Origin: Tessaracoccus massiliensis | GTDB taxonomy: Bacteria > Actinomycetota > Actinomycetes > Propionibacteriales > Propionibacteriaceae | DNA: 64,000 nucleotides | Direction: 5' to 3' | Assembly: GCF_000826065.2 (NCBI RefSeq) | Contig: NZ_LN623541.1 | Coordinates: 76,926-140,925 of the forward strand | Shown: piece by piece, positions 20,360 to 29,908 of the stretch | How the letters are laid out: each line of letters begins with the position of its first letter | Numbering within the stretch: position 1 is the first letter of the stretch | Program-made: the position numbers and the translations under genes | Notes under the pieces: model-generated | Databases searched by the model: none | Told to the model about the DNA's origin: nothing | Seen by the model: only the letters and a program-made list of their open reading frames with translations

Positions 20360-20937
20360 GGGTTTTCCTTCTTCCATTCGGAGACGGCCTGGATCAGGAG
20401 GCGGCGTTCGACCACCTTGATGCGTTCGTGGAGGGTGTCGACATCGTCGTCCGGCAGCACATCGACGGCGCCCTGCAGCAGGATCCTACCGGTGTCGATG
20501 CCGGGGTCGACGAGGAAGACGGTGGCCCCGGCCACCTTGACGCCTGCGGCCAGCGCGTCGCGGGGGCCGTGCATGCCGGGGAAGCTGGGCAGCAGCGCGG
20601 GGTGGGTATTGATGGTGCGGCCACCGAAGCGGGCGAGGAAGCTCTCCCCCAGCAGTTTCATGAAGCCGGCGGAGGCCACCAGATCCGGCTCGTAGCCGTC
20701 GACGATCCTGGTGAGCTCCGCGTCCCACACGGCCCGGTCTGCGCCCTTGGCCAACGGGTGGGCGACGGCGGGGATCCCCGCCCGGCGGGCCCGCTCAAGG
20801 CCGTAGGCGTCGGCCTGGTCCGAGACGACGGCGACCACCTCGGCGTCCACGCCGCCGGCGTCGACCGCGTCGAGCAGCGCCTGGCACAGGGTGCCGGAGC
20901 CGGAGAGCAGGACGACGACGCGGGTGGTCACCTGCAC
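20356..20937 (-). CDS. purN: Phosphoribosylglycinamide formyltransferase
   Basis: A 193-residue enzyme transferring the formyl group of 10-formyl-THF to GAR. The N-terminal nucleotide-binding turn [18 protein letters not shown] (about 8-25) is intact. [22 protein letters not shown] carries the Asn and His of the catalytic triad in two stretches. [17 protein letters not shown] carries the catalytic Asp. Length is at the short end of normal. It is the first gene of the purN-purH-folD-DUF3017 unit and lies 3 bp after the DUF6350 gene, so that gene may belong to the same transcript. Confidence 0.95.
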   Translation of the reverse strand: MQVTTRVVVLLSGSGTLCQALLDAVDAGGVDAEVVAVVSDQADAYGLERARRAGIPAVAHPLAKGADRAVWDAELTRIVDGYEPDLVASAGFMKLLGESFLARFGGRTINTHPALLPSFPGMHGPRDALAAGVKVAGATVFLVDPGIDTGRILLQGAVDVLPDDDVDTLHERIKVVERRLLIQAVSEWKKENP

Positions 20938-20940
20938 ACC

Positions 20941-22221
20941 CTACGCCGACGGCCCCTCGGGTGTCGCGTCCGCGTCATCCTCGCCCCCGGACTCTGCGCG
21001 AACCGGGCGGCGGATGAGCCCCAGTACCAGGCCCGCGATCACTCCGGAGATGCCGAGGAGCGTGGGGGCGAAGACGAGCAGTTCCGGCATGCGGGCGCCG
21101 ATGTGGCTGAGCCGGTCTGCGCCCAATGCGCCGGAACCCAGGCCGCACAGCGCTGCGATGATCAGGCCGGCAGCCGTTCCCGACAAGCCGCCCACCAGCG
21201 CGGTCTCGTCGAACCGGGCACGGGGCCGGGCCAAGACGACCAACAGGGCGGCGGCCACGCCCGCCAGCGCACCGACGGCCAGCCACCACAGCATCCACTG
21301 CGGCGCGGGGCCGGAGGGTGGCACGGCGCCGAAGATGGGAATGGCGGGGAGGAGGCCGACGTCCGAGATGGCCATGGTGATCAGCGACCCGTCCCCGACG
21401 GTGAGCCCGGCACCCAGCAACCAGGACGCGCAGGCGAGCACCAGGTTGGGCAGGTAGAGCAGGTGCAGGGCGATCAGCAGGATGAGGCCGCTGGTGCCGC
21501 CGTCGAGAGCTGCGGCGATCTCGCGGATCCGGCCCCAGCCGGACCACACGGCCAGGCCCGCGACGACGACAGCCCCGGCGAAGACGGTCAGCAGCGCGGC
21601 ACCCATGGCGCGGGGGACGGCGCGCAGCCACTCGGGCCAGGCTTCGGTGGGGTCATAGCCGATGCCGCGGGCCGCGCCCCAGAAGCCGGCGATCCCGCCG
21701 ACCACGACGCCCCCGACCAGGGCGCGCCACGAGCCTGCCCCCATGGCCAGCGACAGCGCGACGACGGCCGCGGCGTAGGTGGCGCCGAAGGTGCCGCCGA
21801 CCTTGACCATCAGCCGCTCGCCGTCGACCCAGAGTTCACCGTTGTCGTCTGGGCGCGCGCCGTGGCTGGCCGCCTGCCGCACGGCGTGCGAGGCGAGGGG
21901 GGTGGCGAGGAAGAGCAGCAGGATGGTGAGCCCGAGCGGGGCGATGGATACCGGCTGGCCGCCCAGGTCCACGGGCGCGCCGTGAGCAAGCACGAGCACC
22001 TGCGTGGCGAGCCGCAGCGCCGGGCTCAGCTCCGCATCGGGCGAGGTGAGCCAGCCCACGGCGGTGAGGCCCGCCAGAACCAGCCATCCGCCCAGCAGCA
22101 CGGCCAGCGGGCCCACCACGGCGGGCAGGTACCACGGCCACGGCCAGTGGCGTGGTTCAGGCTCCGGCGTCGAATCGACGTCGACGGCTACGGTGCGGTG
22201 TTTGGAGGCTTCCACCATCAC
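20941..22221 (-). CDS. DUF6350 (PerM-like) polytopic membrane protein
   Basis: A 426-residue protein with about ten to eleven hydrophobic helices separated by short loops. Landmarks are WYLPAVVGPLAVLLGGWLVL near the N terminus and VDLGGQPVSIAPLGLTIL. The cytoplasmic C-terminal tail is acidic and Glu/Asp-rich. Position directly upstream of purN and the PVxxGGxxxSxxPL-type motif match the actinobacterial cell-division membrane protein family described as PerM in mycobacteria. The start is GTG 22221 or ATG 22218. A role in division or envelope integrity is known for the mycobacterial relative and only inferred here. Confidence 0.78.
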   Translation of the reverse strand: MMVEASKHRTVAVDVDSTPEPEPRHWPWPWYLPAVVGPLAVLLGGWLVLAGLTAVGWLTSPDAELSPALRLATQVLVLAHGAPVDLGGQPVSIAPLGLTILLLFLATPLASHAVRQAASHGARPDDNGELWVDGERLMVKVGGTFGATYAAAVVALSLAMGAGSWRALVGGVVVGGIAGFWGAARGIGYDPTEAWPEWLRAVPRAMGAALLTVFAGAVVVAGLAVWSGWGRIREIAAALDGGTSGLILLIALHLLYLPNLVLACASWLLGAGLTVGDGSLITMAISDVGLLPAIPIFGAVPPSGPAPQWMLWWLAVGALAGVAAALLVVLARPRARFDETALVGGLSGTAAGLIIAALCGLGSGALGADRLSHIGARMPELLVFAPTLLGISGVIAGLVLGLIRRPVRAESGGEDDADATPEGPSA

Positions 22222-22315
22222 CCTTCCCTTGAGGTTGTCGCGCAGTTTTCAGCTACCCCGGTAGTCTGGCCAAACGTAACGTGGCCGACCAGCGCTCCGG
22301 AGGAGGTGAGCCCCC

Positions 22316-23962
22316 GTGTCTGACGAGACGTCTCGTCCCCGACGGGCCTGGCAACCTGACGACGATCTGCAGGAGCCACTGGTTCCAGAAGATACCGCAG
22401 CCGACGGCGCCCCCAGCCCCCGACGCGGCGCGGGCGCGCCTGAGGATCCGGTCAATCCGTTCGCGCGCCCAGGCAGCACCGAGGCCGAGCAGCCCATCCC
22501 GGCTGAGCCGATGATCCCCGCTCCGGTGTTCCCCCGGTCTGCCGGCGAGTTCTCGGACAGCCCCAGCCCCGCACCGCGACGCTCCGCCCTGTCGAGCGAC
22601 ACCCCCGTCGAATCCGGGGCCGGGTCGGCCCAGGAGCCCACGTCCTGGGTGGCCGCCAACCGTCGCACGCTGGCGACGTGGGCCGCCGTCGGCGTGGTGG
22701 GCGCCCTCATCGCGGGGCTGATCTCCTTCTTCGTGGCCCGGAGCACCGGCGCCACCGAACCGGTCACAGACCCGACGGGGCCCCCGTCGCCCAGCCAGAG
22801 CGCCTCCCCGTCGCCCACCGAGAGCGCCGAGCCGGCCGAGATGACCGATCTGGTCACCGCGGATGATCTGGTGCCCATCGCGCCCGCCTCGGAATGGTCG
22901 GTGATCACCACCACCTACAGCCAGGCGGAACATGACATGCGTGCGGTGTGCCTGAGCACCACCCAGCCTGCGCAGAATTCCACCCACTCCTTCCAGCGCA
23001 CGCTGGGCACGACGGGCGCCGACAAGCTGGCCGCACTCCACCGCATCGACGTCTACGCTACGCCCAAGGCTGCTGAAGAGGTCTGGACGGAGCGGGTCGC
23101 CGCGCTGTCCAGCTGCACCGAGCTGCCGGCCCGCATCGAGCGCGCCTCGAGCATCGACGGCATGGCCGAGGAGACCTTCCAGGTGACCTTCCTGCAGGAG
23201 GAGACGCCCGTCAAGTACCACACGGTGCTGATGACCCGCGACGGCGCCGCCGTCCAACTCTTCGATGTGGCCCGCGACGAGGAGCCCGTCGAGCCGGCGG
23301 CTTCAGCGCTCGCTCTGGTCCGCCCCCAGGCGCGGCTGGCAGAGGCGCAGGACGTCCCGGCCCCGACGACCCCGGTGGCGACGCCCGCCGTCGTGCCCCC
23401 TGCTGAGCCCCCGGGCTGGCTCGTGCCCATCGACCTGCCCCGGCTGCACGCGGGCACCGGTCGCTGGACCATGACCGGTCCCCACCCCGTCGACGGCACC
23501 AACATGGGCTGCGAGGACATGGAACTGGCCACCGAACCCGGCCCGGTCGAGAGGCAGCGCACCGCCTACGCACTCACCCGCGACGCGGCTGTGCCGGAAC
23601 GCTTCGGCATCGACGAGTTGCTGTTCACCTTCGACACGGTCGAGGAGGCGGCGGTGTTCGTCACCAAGCTGGGCGCCAACCTCAACAGCTGCAAGGATCG
23701 CGCCAACACGGCAGAGGTCACCGAGCACGACGCCGTACCCGCCCGCGACGCGGAGGGCAACGCCCTCTCCTCGCGCGTCTTCACGGCCACCCAGGCCATC
23801 TCGGACACTGAAAAGCTGACCTACCAGCTCATCGTGTCCGTGGCCGGCAACAAGGTGGCCTACACGATCATCTCCGCCGCACCAAAGGCGCAGTTCACGC
23901 CGGAGCAGTTGACGGAGCTGGCCGCCCGGATCTCGATCCGGGCCAGCCAACTGCCCGCCTGA
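22316..23962 (+). CDS. Single-pass protein with two PknH_C-like sensor domains
   Basis: A 548-residue protein of unknown function. A disordered Pro/Glu/Ser-rich cytoplasmic N terminus (about 1-115) is followed by one helix (TWAAVGVVGALIAGLISFFV, about 120-140). Then come a Pro/Ser linker and two extracellular domains (about 180-340 and 375-540). Each begins with a short lead-in (DLVTADDLVPIAPASEW; LVPIDLPRLHAGTGRW), has two conserved Cys about 80 residues apart, and contains a TxxEAAxxFVxxL-like helix. The pattern resembles the extracellular PknH_C-type sensor domain, duplicated, but without a kinase. It lies divergent to the DUF6350 gene. Confidence 0.7.
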   Translation: MSDETSRPRRAWQPDDDLQEPLVPEDTAADGAPSPRRGAGAPEDPVNPFARPGSTEAEQPIPAEPMIPAPVFPRSAGEFSDSPSPAPRRSALSSDTPVESGAGSAQEPTSWVAANRRTLATWAAVGVVGALIAGLISFFVARSTGATEPVTDPTGPPSPSQSASPSPTESAEPAEMTDLVTADDLVPIAPASEWSVITTTYSQAEHDMRAVCLSTTQPAQNSTHSFQRTLGTTGADKLAALHRIDVYATPKAAEEVWTERVAALSSCTELPARIERASSIDGMAEETFQVTFLQEETPVKYHTVLMTRDGAAVQLFDVARDEEPVEPAASALALVRPQARLAEAQDVPAPTTPVATPAVVPPAEPPGWLVPIDLPRLHAGTGRWTMTGPHPVDGTNMGCEDMELATEPGPVERQRTAYALTRDAAVPERFGIDELLFTFDTVEEAAVFVTKLGANLNSCKDRANTAEVTEHDAVPARDAEGNALSSRVFTATQAISDTEKLTYQLIVSVAGNKVAYTIISAAPKAQFTPEQLTELAARISIRASQLPA

Positions 23963-23963
23963 T

Positions 23964-24863
23964 TCAGGTCAGCTGCTTGGCGCGCAGCGCGGCGATCGCG
24001 TCGCGCGCGAGTTGTGCGGTCTGCGACGGGGTCTCCCCGACCAGCACCCCTGCCGCCTCGAGCGCTTCCTTCTTGGCCTGCGCCGTGCCGGAGGAACCCG
24101 TGATGATGGCGCCCGCGTGGCCCATGGTGCGCCCGGGCGGCGCGGTGAAGCCCGCCACGTAGCCCACCACCGGCTTGGTGATGTTGGCCTTGATGTACTC
24201 GGCGGCCCGCTCCTCCGCGTCGCCGCCGATCTCGCCGATCATCACGATCACGTCGGTGTCCTCATCGTCCTCGAAGGCCTGCAGCACGTCGATGTGCTTG
24301 AGCCCGACGACAGGGTCGCCGCCGATGCCGACCGCGGTGGAGAATCCGTGGTCGCGCAGTTCGTACATCATCTGATAGGTCAGCGTGCCGGATTTCGACA
24401 CCAGCCCGATGCGGCCGGGGCCGGAGATGTGGGCGGGGATGATGCCGACGTTGGACTTGCCGGGCGAGATGATGCCGGGGCAGTTGGGCCCGATGATCAG
24501 CGTGCCCGCCTTCTCCGCGGCGGCCTGGAACTCGACGGCGTCGCGCACCGGGATACCCTCGGTGATCACCACGCACAGCTCGATCTCCGCCTCGATGGCC
24601 TCCATCACGGCGGCCTTGGCGAACTTCGGCGGCACGAACACGACCGAGACGTTGGCGTGGGTGGCGGCGACCGCCTCCACCATGGAGTTGTAGACCGGTA
24701 CCGGGTCTTCCTCGAACAGGACGGACTCGCCGGCCTTGCCGGGTGTCACGCCGCCCACCACGCGGGTGCCGGACATGATCATGCGCTGTGTGTGCTTGCG
24801 TCCCTCCCGGCCGGTCATGCCCTGGACGAGGACGCGCGAGGATGCGTCGATGTAGATCGCCAT
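23964..24863 (-). CDS. sucD: Succinyl-CoA synthetase, alpha subunit
   Basis: A 299-residue subunit forming, with SucC, the enzyme that interconverts succinyl-CoA and succinate with nucleotide phosphorylation. The CoA-binding Rossmann part starts [41 protein letters not shown] and IGGDPVVG are conserved. The phosphorylated His lies in [12 protein letters not shown]. The gene begins 2 bp after the sucC stop, so the two are co-transcribed. Length is normal. In propionate-forming relatives the same CoA chemistry is partly handled by a transferase, which is not encoded in this window. Confidence 0.97.
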   Translation of the reverse strand: MAIYIDASSRVLVQGMTGREGRKHTQRMIMSGTRVVGGVTPGKAGESVLFEEDPVPVYNSMVEAVAATHANVSVVFVPPKFAKAAVMEAIEAEIELCVVITEGIPVRDAVEFQAAAEKAGTLIIGPNCPGIISPGKSNVGIIPAHISGPGRIGLVSKSGTLTYQMMYELRDHGFSTAVGIGGDPVVGLKHIDVLQAFEDDEDTDVIVMIGEIGGDAEERAAEYIKANITKPVVGYVAGFTAPPGRTMGHAGAIITGSSGTAQAKKEALEAAGVLVGETPSQTAQLARDAIAALRAKQLT

Positions 24864-24865
24864 GT

Positions 24866-26044
24866 TCAGTTTTTCCCTTCAGCGGCGAGCTTGGCCGCCG
24901 TGCGGGCCGCCTCGTCCATGGTGTTCTTGACGGTGATGAGCGGGTGGTCGGCCTCGGCGAGGATGGCCTTGCCGACGTCGACGGAGTTGCCGTCGAGGCG
25001 CACCACGATGGGCAGCCGCGCCTCGTCGCCCAGCATCTCGAGCGCGTTGACGATGCCGTTGGCCACGTCGCTGCAGGCGGTGATGCCGCCGAAGACGTTG
25101 ACGAAGACCGACTTGACCTGCGGATCGCTCATGATGATGCGCAGCCCGTTGGCCATCACCTGCGCGGACGCGCCGCCGCCGATGTCGAGGAAGTTGGCGG
25201 GCTTGGGCTTGCCGGGCATTTCTTCGCCCGCGGCGGCCACCACGTCGAGCGTGCTCATCACGAGGCCCGCGCCGTTGCCGATCACGCCGACGGAGCCGTC
25301 GAGCTTGACGTAGTTGAGGTCGAGTTCGCGGGCCTGCCGCTCCAGGTCGACCTGGCCGGTCGTCTCGTCGTACTGCTGCCACTCCTCGTGGCGGAAGTCC
25401 GCGTTCTCATCAAGGGTGACCTTGCCGTCGAGCGCCAGGATGGTGCCGTCGGCGGTCTTGACCAGCGGGTTGACCTCCACCAGCGTGGCGTCGGACTCCT
25501 TGAACACGGTCCAGAGCTTCTGCAGCACCTGCCCCACGGGGGCGTGGATGTCCTCGGGGAAGCCTGCCTCGGTGACGATGCGCCGGGCCACGTCGGCGGT
25601 GATGCCCTCGTCGACGTCCAGCGGGATCTTCACCAGCGCCTCGGGTCGCTCCTCGGCGAGCGTCTCGATGTCGACGCCGCCCTCCACGCTGCACATCGCA
25701 AGATAGCCGCGTGTGGCGCGGTCGAGCAGGATGGAGAAGTAGAACTCCTCGGCGATGTCGGCGCCGGGGCTCAGCATCACCACGTCGACGGGATGACCCT
25801 TGATCTCGAGGTCCAGGATCTCGGCGGCCGTCTCGACGGCGGCCTCTTCACTCCTGGCGAGCTTGACGCCGCCCGCCTTCCCCCGCCCACCCGTGCGGAC
25901 CTGAGCCTTGACCACCACCGTGCCGGAGCCAAGTTCGGCGTAGGCCTGCCGCGCCTCCTCCGGTGTGGTGGCGGTGCGCCCCGCCAGCACCGGTACGTCG
26001 AAACGCTCAAAGAGTTCGCGCGCTTGATATTCGAGGAGATCCAC
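24866..26044 (-). CDS. sucC: Succinyl-CoA synthetase, beta subunit
   Basis: A 392-residue subunit with an N-terminal ATP-grasp domain. Landmarks: [38 protein letters not shown] (nucleotide binding), [11 protein letters not shown] (metal ligands) and [20 protein letters not shown] (start of the C-terminal CoA-ligase domain). [19 protein letters not shown] follows. The start is GTG at 26044. It is the first gene of sucCD. The 230-bp region upstream is shared with the divergent M23 peptidase gene. Confidence 0.97.
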   Translation of the reverse strand: MDLLEYQARELFERFDVPVLAGRTATTPEEARQAYAELGSGTVVVKAQVRTGGRGKAGGVKLARSEEAAVETAAEILDLEIKGHPVDVVMLSPGADIAEEFYFSILLDRATRGYLAMCSVEGGVDIETLAEERPEALVKIPLDVDEGITADVARRIVTEAGFPEDIHAPVGQVLQKLWTVFKESDATLVEVNPLVKTADGTILALDGKVTLDENADFRHEEWQQYDETTGQVDLERQARELDLNYVKLDGSVGVIGNGAGLVMSTLDVVAAAGEEMPGKPKPANFLDIGGGASAQVMANGLRIIMSDPQVKSVFVNVFGGITACSDVANGIVNALEMLGDEARLPIVVRLDGNSVDVGKAILAEADHPLITVKNTMDEAARTAAKLAAEGKN

Positions 26045-26205
26045 CCTGATTCCTATCCATGGTTGAGAATGCTAAACCTTCGCCAGCGTACCGGGACAGG
26101 GGGTGATGCGGTAGGGATTCGGCGGAGAGACAGAGGAGAGCCGATCTCGCGCGGGCGCAGGAATGACGCCTGGACCCCGGATGTGAACGATGACACGACA
26201 AAATT

Positions 26206-26233
26206 TTGAGAGATTCCTGAGAACTGTTAAGGT
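26206..26233 (+). promoter_or_regulatory. Probable promoter of the M23 peptidase gene
   Basis: TTGAGA (26206-26211) and TAAGGT (26228-26233), 16 bp apart, about 40 bp upstream of the GTG start. The surrounding AT-rich patch contrasts with its GC-rich neighbourhood. Confidence 0.5.
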
Positions 26234-26274
26234 TCCATTCGGAAACGCCCCCCAGCAGCAAGTTCAGGAGTCCG

Positions 26275-27333
26275 GTGAACATCACCCCTCAGCGAAGCGC
26301 ACGTCGCGCCGCAGATGCAGACTCGTCAGTCGACGCCATCCTCGAAGTTGAGGTCGTCGCAGCAGCCGCCCCCGCCCGTCGCGCAAGCGCCGCCATCGGG
26401 GGCTTTTCCCGTCGCATCGTCGCCATGAGCATCGCCGGGGCAGTGGGCGCCTCCGCCATCTTCGCATTCGCATTCGCCGCCCGCGACGCCGACCTCGACG
26501 AGATCAGCGAGGCAGCAGACGCCACCGCAGCCATTCCGGCCGCTGCCATGTCCGCCGCAGCCGAGAGCTTCGAGGACCGCAGCGCGGACGTCAGCCGCAA
26601 CGCCGTGCGCAGCGGGCTCGACGACGTCGTGGCCAACCAGGCCGCCAAGGAACGCCGGGACGCGTTGGGCGTCTCCAACCAATCCGCCACCAAGGCCGAG
26701 GCCGATCTCTCCATGGAGGAGCGCGACAGGCTCATGGACGAGGACATGAAGGCCGTCGCCGCCCAGTCCGAGAAGCTGAAGAAGGAGGCCGAGGAGGCCG
26801 CCCGGCGTCTCGAAGAGGCCCGCAAGGCCGCCGAGGCCGCTGAAGCCGCCAAGGCCGCCGGCCTCGAGGTCGCCGACGTCGACCCGATGTCCGCCGAGGA
26901 GATCTCCAACCTCACCAGCAAGGGCGGCTCGATGCCCGTCAAGTCCGGCTACCGCATCGGCGCCGGCTTCGGCAAGCGTGGCAGCTGGTCGCGCTACCAC
27001 ACCGGCCAGGACTTCCCCGCCCCCACCGGCACCCCCGTCTACGCCGCTGCCTCGGGCGTCGTCCTCAGCCCCACCGCCGGCGGCTGGGCGGGCATCAACG
27101 TCGTCATCCAGCACAGCAACGGCGGCTCCACGCTCTACGCCCACCTGAGCGGCAAGAAGGTCAGCCCCGGGCAGACCGTCAAGGCCGGCCAGCTGATCGG
27201 CTACGTGGGCAACACCGGCCGCTCCTTCGGCTCGCACCTGCACTTCGAGTACTACAAGCCCGGTGTCACCCCCGGCGACGTGTACAGCGCGTCGAACCCG
27301 ATGGCGTTCCTCAGCTCCCTCGGCGTCCGCTGA
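26275..27333 (+). CDS. M23-family peptidase with coiled-coil (cell-wall hydrolase)
   Basis: A 352-residue secreted or membrane-anchored protein. A hydrophobic segment (IVAMSIAGAVGASAIFAFAF, about 45-65) acts as signal or anchor. An Ala/Glu/Lys-rich coiled coil follows (about 150-205). The C-terminal LytM/M23 domain (about 225-345) has an HTGQDF zinc motif and HLHFEYYKPG with the catalytic His pair; both are intact. It should cleave peptidoglycan cross-bridges, or activate other hydrolases, during growth or division. The GTG start is preceded by AGGAG (26266-26270). The 230-bp upstream region contains a probable promoter and little else. Confidence 0.9.
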   Translation: MNITPQRSARRAADADSSVDAILEVEVVAAAAPARRASAAIGGFSRRIVAMSIAGAVGASAIFAFAFAARDADLDEISEAADATAAIPAAAMSAAAESFEDRSADVSRNAVRSGLDDVVANQAAKERRDALGVSNQSATKAEADLSMEERDRLMDEDMKAVAAQSEKLKKEAEEAARRLEEARKAAEAAEAAKAAGLEVADVDPMSAEEISNLTSKGGSMPVKSGYRIGAGFGKRGSWSRYHTGQDFPAPTGTPVYAAASGVVLSPTAGGWAGINVVIQHSNGGSTLYAHLSGKKVSPGQTVKAGQLIGYVGNTGRSFGSHLHFEYYKPGVTPGDVYSASNPMAFLSSLGVR

Positions 27334-27338
27334 CCCTT

Positions 27339-27386
27339 GCTGGTTCAGCCTGCGAGCTTGCGAGACGACGCAGGGCCCCGCAGCTG
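27339..27386 (+). repeat. Dispersed repeat B, copy 2
   Basis: GCTGGTTCAGCCTGCGAGC followed by TTGCGAGACGACG and a GGGCCCCGCAGC tail. It lies immediately after the M23 stop. It combines the CTGGTT motif of repeat B with the CCCCGCAGC motif of repeat A. Confidence 0.5.
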
Positions 27387-27429
27387 GGCCATGACCTGAG
27401 TCACTGCACGTTCGCTGGCGGTACCACAG

Positions 27430-29853
27430 TCAGAGCTTCTCCATGGGGGCGTGCTTGACGCTGACGCGCTTGGTGCCGGCCGAGCCGAAGTCGACGTCAG
27501 CGCGCACATTGTCGCCCGTTCCCGTCACCGCCATCACCGTGCCCATGCCGAAGCTGGCGTGCAGCACCCTGTCCCCCACCGCGACGGTGGGCACGGTCTT
27601 GCGCGGGCCGTTGCCGGAGCCGAAGCTCTGGATCGACGCGGTGGTCTGCCGGTTGCGCGTGGCGGCGCTGCTCGCCCACTGCGTGGTGGCCGATCCGGTG
27701 CGGCGCCAGTCCATCACGTGCGTCGGCATCTCGTCGAGGAACCGTGAGGCCGGGTTGTAGGCCGGCTGACCGAACGTCACGCGCACCGCGGAGCGGCTCA
27801 CGTACAGCCGTTTGCGGGCCCGGGTGATGCCCACATAGGCCAGGCGTCGCTCCTCCTCCAACTCGACCGGATCGGTCAGTGCCCGCATGTGCGGGAACAT
27901 CCCCTCCTCCATGCCGGTGAGGAACACGGTGTCGAACTCGAGGCCCTTGGCGGTGTGGAGCGTCATCAACGTGACGATGCCCTTGCCCTCCTCATGATCG
28001 GGCACCTGATCCGAATCCGCCACCAGGGCGATGCGCTCCAGGAATGCCGCCAGGGAGTCGTCGGGCTCCGGCATGCCGGAGACAAGGCCGGACTCGACGG
28101 CGTCCTCGTCGTCGAGGTCGATGGTGTTGGCCGCGGCCACGAACTCGGCAGCCACTGACACCAACTCCACCAGGTTCTCGATCCTGGTCTCATCCTGCGG
28201 GTCCGTGGAGGCCTCCAACTCCGGGAGGTAGTTCGACAGCTTCAGGATGGAGGTGAGCACCTCGTCGGCAGGTTTGCCCGCGGCGACCATGGCGCGGTGG
28301 ATGTTCATCATGTCGACGAAACCCTGGATCAGCTTCACGGAACGGCTGGCCAGCCCCGGGGCATCCTCGGCGCGCTGGAGGGCGTCGAAGAAGCTGATCC
28401 GCTCCGCTGTGGCCAGCGTCGAGATGGCGGCCTCGGCGCGGTCCCCGATGCCGCGTTTGGGCACGTTGAGGATGCGGCGCACCGACACGTCGTCTGCCGG
28501 GTTCACGAGGGCGCGCAGGTAGGCGATGGCGTCGCGGATCTCGCGGCGCTCGTAGAAGCGCACGCCTCCGACGACCTTGTAGGGCATGCCCACGCGGATG
28601 AAGACCTCCTCGAAGGCACGCGATTGGGCGTTGGTGCGGTAGAACACGGCGGTGTCGCCGTACTGGCTCTCCCCCGCGTCGGAAAGCCTGTCGATCTCAT
28701 CGGCGACGAACTGCGCCTCGTCATGCTCGTTGTCGGCCACCCAGCCGGTGATGAGATCACCCTCGCCCAGATCGGACCACAGGTGCTTCTCACGCCGCCC
28801 CTGGTTGCGGGAGATCACCGCGTTGGCGGCGGTGAGCACATTCTGGGTGGAGCGGTAGTTCTGGTCGAGCACGATGGTGCTCGCGCCGGGAAAGTCTGAC
28901 TCGAAGTCGAGGATGTTGCGGATGGTGGCGCCGCGGAAGGCGTAGATCGACTGATCCGAGTCGCCCACCACCATCAACTCGGCAGGCTCCACCGTCGGGG
29001 AACCGTCCACCACGCCCGTGACCTCGCCTGCACACAACTCACGGATCAGCGCGTACTGGGCGTGGTTGGTGTCCTGGTACTCGTCGACGAGCACGTGGCG
29101 GAACCTGCGTCGGTACTTTTCGCGCACGTCCGGGAAGGCCTGGAACAGGTGCACGGTGGTCATGATGAGGTCGTCGAAGTCGAGCGCGTTGGCCGCTGCC
29201 AGCCGGGACTGGTAATCGGCGTAGGCCCGCGCGATGGTCTCCTGGCGAGGCCCTTCCGCTTCCGACGCTGCCCGCTCGTGGTCGATGAGTTCGTTCTTGT
29301 AGTTGCTCACCGCGTTCATCACCGCACGCACCGGGTAGCGTTTCGGGTCCAGTTCCATATCACGGACCACCAGGGACATCAGCCGCTTGGAATCCGCATC
29401 GTCGTAGATGGAGAACGACTTCGTCAGGCCGAAGCGGTCGATGTCGGTGCGCAGGATCCGCACGCAGGCGGAGTGGAACGTAGAGACCCACATCAGCTTG
29501 GCACGGTTGCCGACCAATTCGATGACCCGTTGGCGCATCTCAGCGGCGGCCTTGTTGGTGAACGTGATGGCCAGGATGGAGCCGGGATGCACGTCGCGTT
29601 GGCTGACCAGGTGGGCGATGCGGCGGGTGAGCACCCGTGTCTTGCCCGATCCGGCGCCGGCCACCACGAGGACGGGTCCCCCGGCGTGCACGACGGCCTG
29701 GCGCTGCGGCGGGTTGAGACCCTCCAGCAGTTCCTCCTCGCTGACCTGCCTCGCCTTCGCCTTGCGCGCATGCTGGGCAGCCTCCGGGTGCCGCGGGGCG
29801 GGTTCGTCGGGCCGGAAGACGGAGAACAGGTCAGGGAACAGGGAGTCACTCAT
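27430..29853 (-). CDS. pcrA: ATP-dependent DNA helicase PcrA/UvrD
   Basis: An 807-residue SF1A helicase for repair and clearance of recombination intermediates. Motifs in order: Q-motif LNPPQRQAVVHAGGPVLVVA, Walker A GAGSGKTRVLTRRIAHLV, DEYQDTNHAQYALIRELC, VVGDSDQSIYAFRGA, TVFLTGMEEGMFPH and the YVGITRARKRLYV signature. The C-terminal Tudor-like module that in PcrA contacts RNA polymerase is present (VGDRVLHASFGMGTVMAV to the end). The ATG at 29853 (MSDSLFPDLF) is preferred over a longer frame beginning at 29910, because that frame overlaps the divergent start of the next gene. Confidence 0.96.
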   Translation of the reverse strand: MSDSLFPDLFSVFRPDEPAPRHPEAAQHARKAKARQVSEEELLEGLNPPQRQAVVHAGGPVLVVAGAGSGKTRVLTRRIAHLVSQRDVHPGSILAITFTNKAAAEMRQRVIELVGNRAKLMWVSTFHSACVRILRTDIDRFGLTKSFSIYDDADSKRLMSLVVRDMELDPKRYPVRAVMNAVSNYKNELIDHERAASEAEGPRQETIARAYADYQSRLAAANALDFDDLIMTTVHLFQAFPDVREKYRRRFRHVLVDEYQDTNHAQYALIRELCAGEVTGVVDGSPTVEPAELMVVGDSDQSIYAFRGATIRNILDFESDFPGASTIVLDQNYRSTQNVLTAANAVISRNQGRREKHLWSDLGEGDLITGWVADNEHDEAQFVADEIDRLSDAGESQYGDTAVFYRTNAQSRAFEEVFIRVGMPYKVVGGVRFYERREIRDAIAYLRALVNPADDVSVRRILNVPKRGIGDRAEAAISTLATAERISFFDALQRAEDAPGLASRSVKLIQGFVDMMNIHRAMVAAGKPADEVLTSILKLSNYLPELEASTDPQDETRIENLVELVSVAAEFVAAANTIDLDDEDAVESGLVSGMPEPDDSLAAFLERIALVADSDQVPDHEEGKGIVTLMTLHTAKGLEFDTVFLTGMEEGMFPHMRALTDPVELEEERRLAYVGITRARKRLYVSRSAVRVTFGQPAYNPASRFLDEMPTHVMDWRRTGSATTQWASSAATRNRQTTASIQSFGSGNGPRKTVPTVAVGDRVLHASFGMGTVMAVTGTGDNVRADVDFGSAGTKRVSVKHAPMEKL

Positions 29854-29908
29854 GTCGGCTGCCAAGCCTACCGTCTCACCCTGCCCACCCCGTCGGTACG
29901 CTGGGCGC

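Noticed and set aside
26045-26274. Possible c-di-AMP (ydaO) riboswitch before the M23 peptidase
   Set aside because: Such switches precede cell-wall hydrolases in actinobacteria, but I could not find the conserved ydaO core in the plus-strand leader; only GC-rich sequence and a promoter-like pair are visible.
29408-29908. Longer N terminus for the cardiolipin-synthase-like protein
   Set aside because: The extra frame lies antisense to pcrA and ends at the helix start; the ATG at 29909 gives a normal-length protein.
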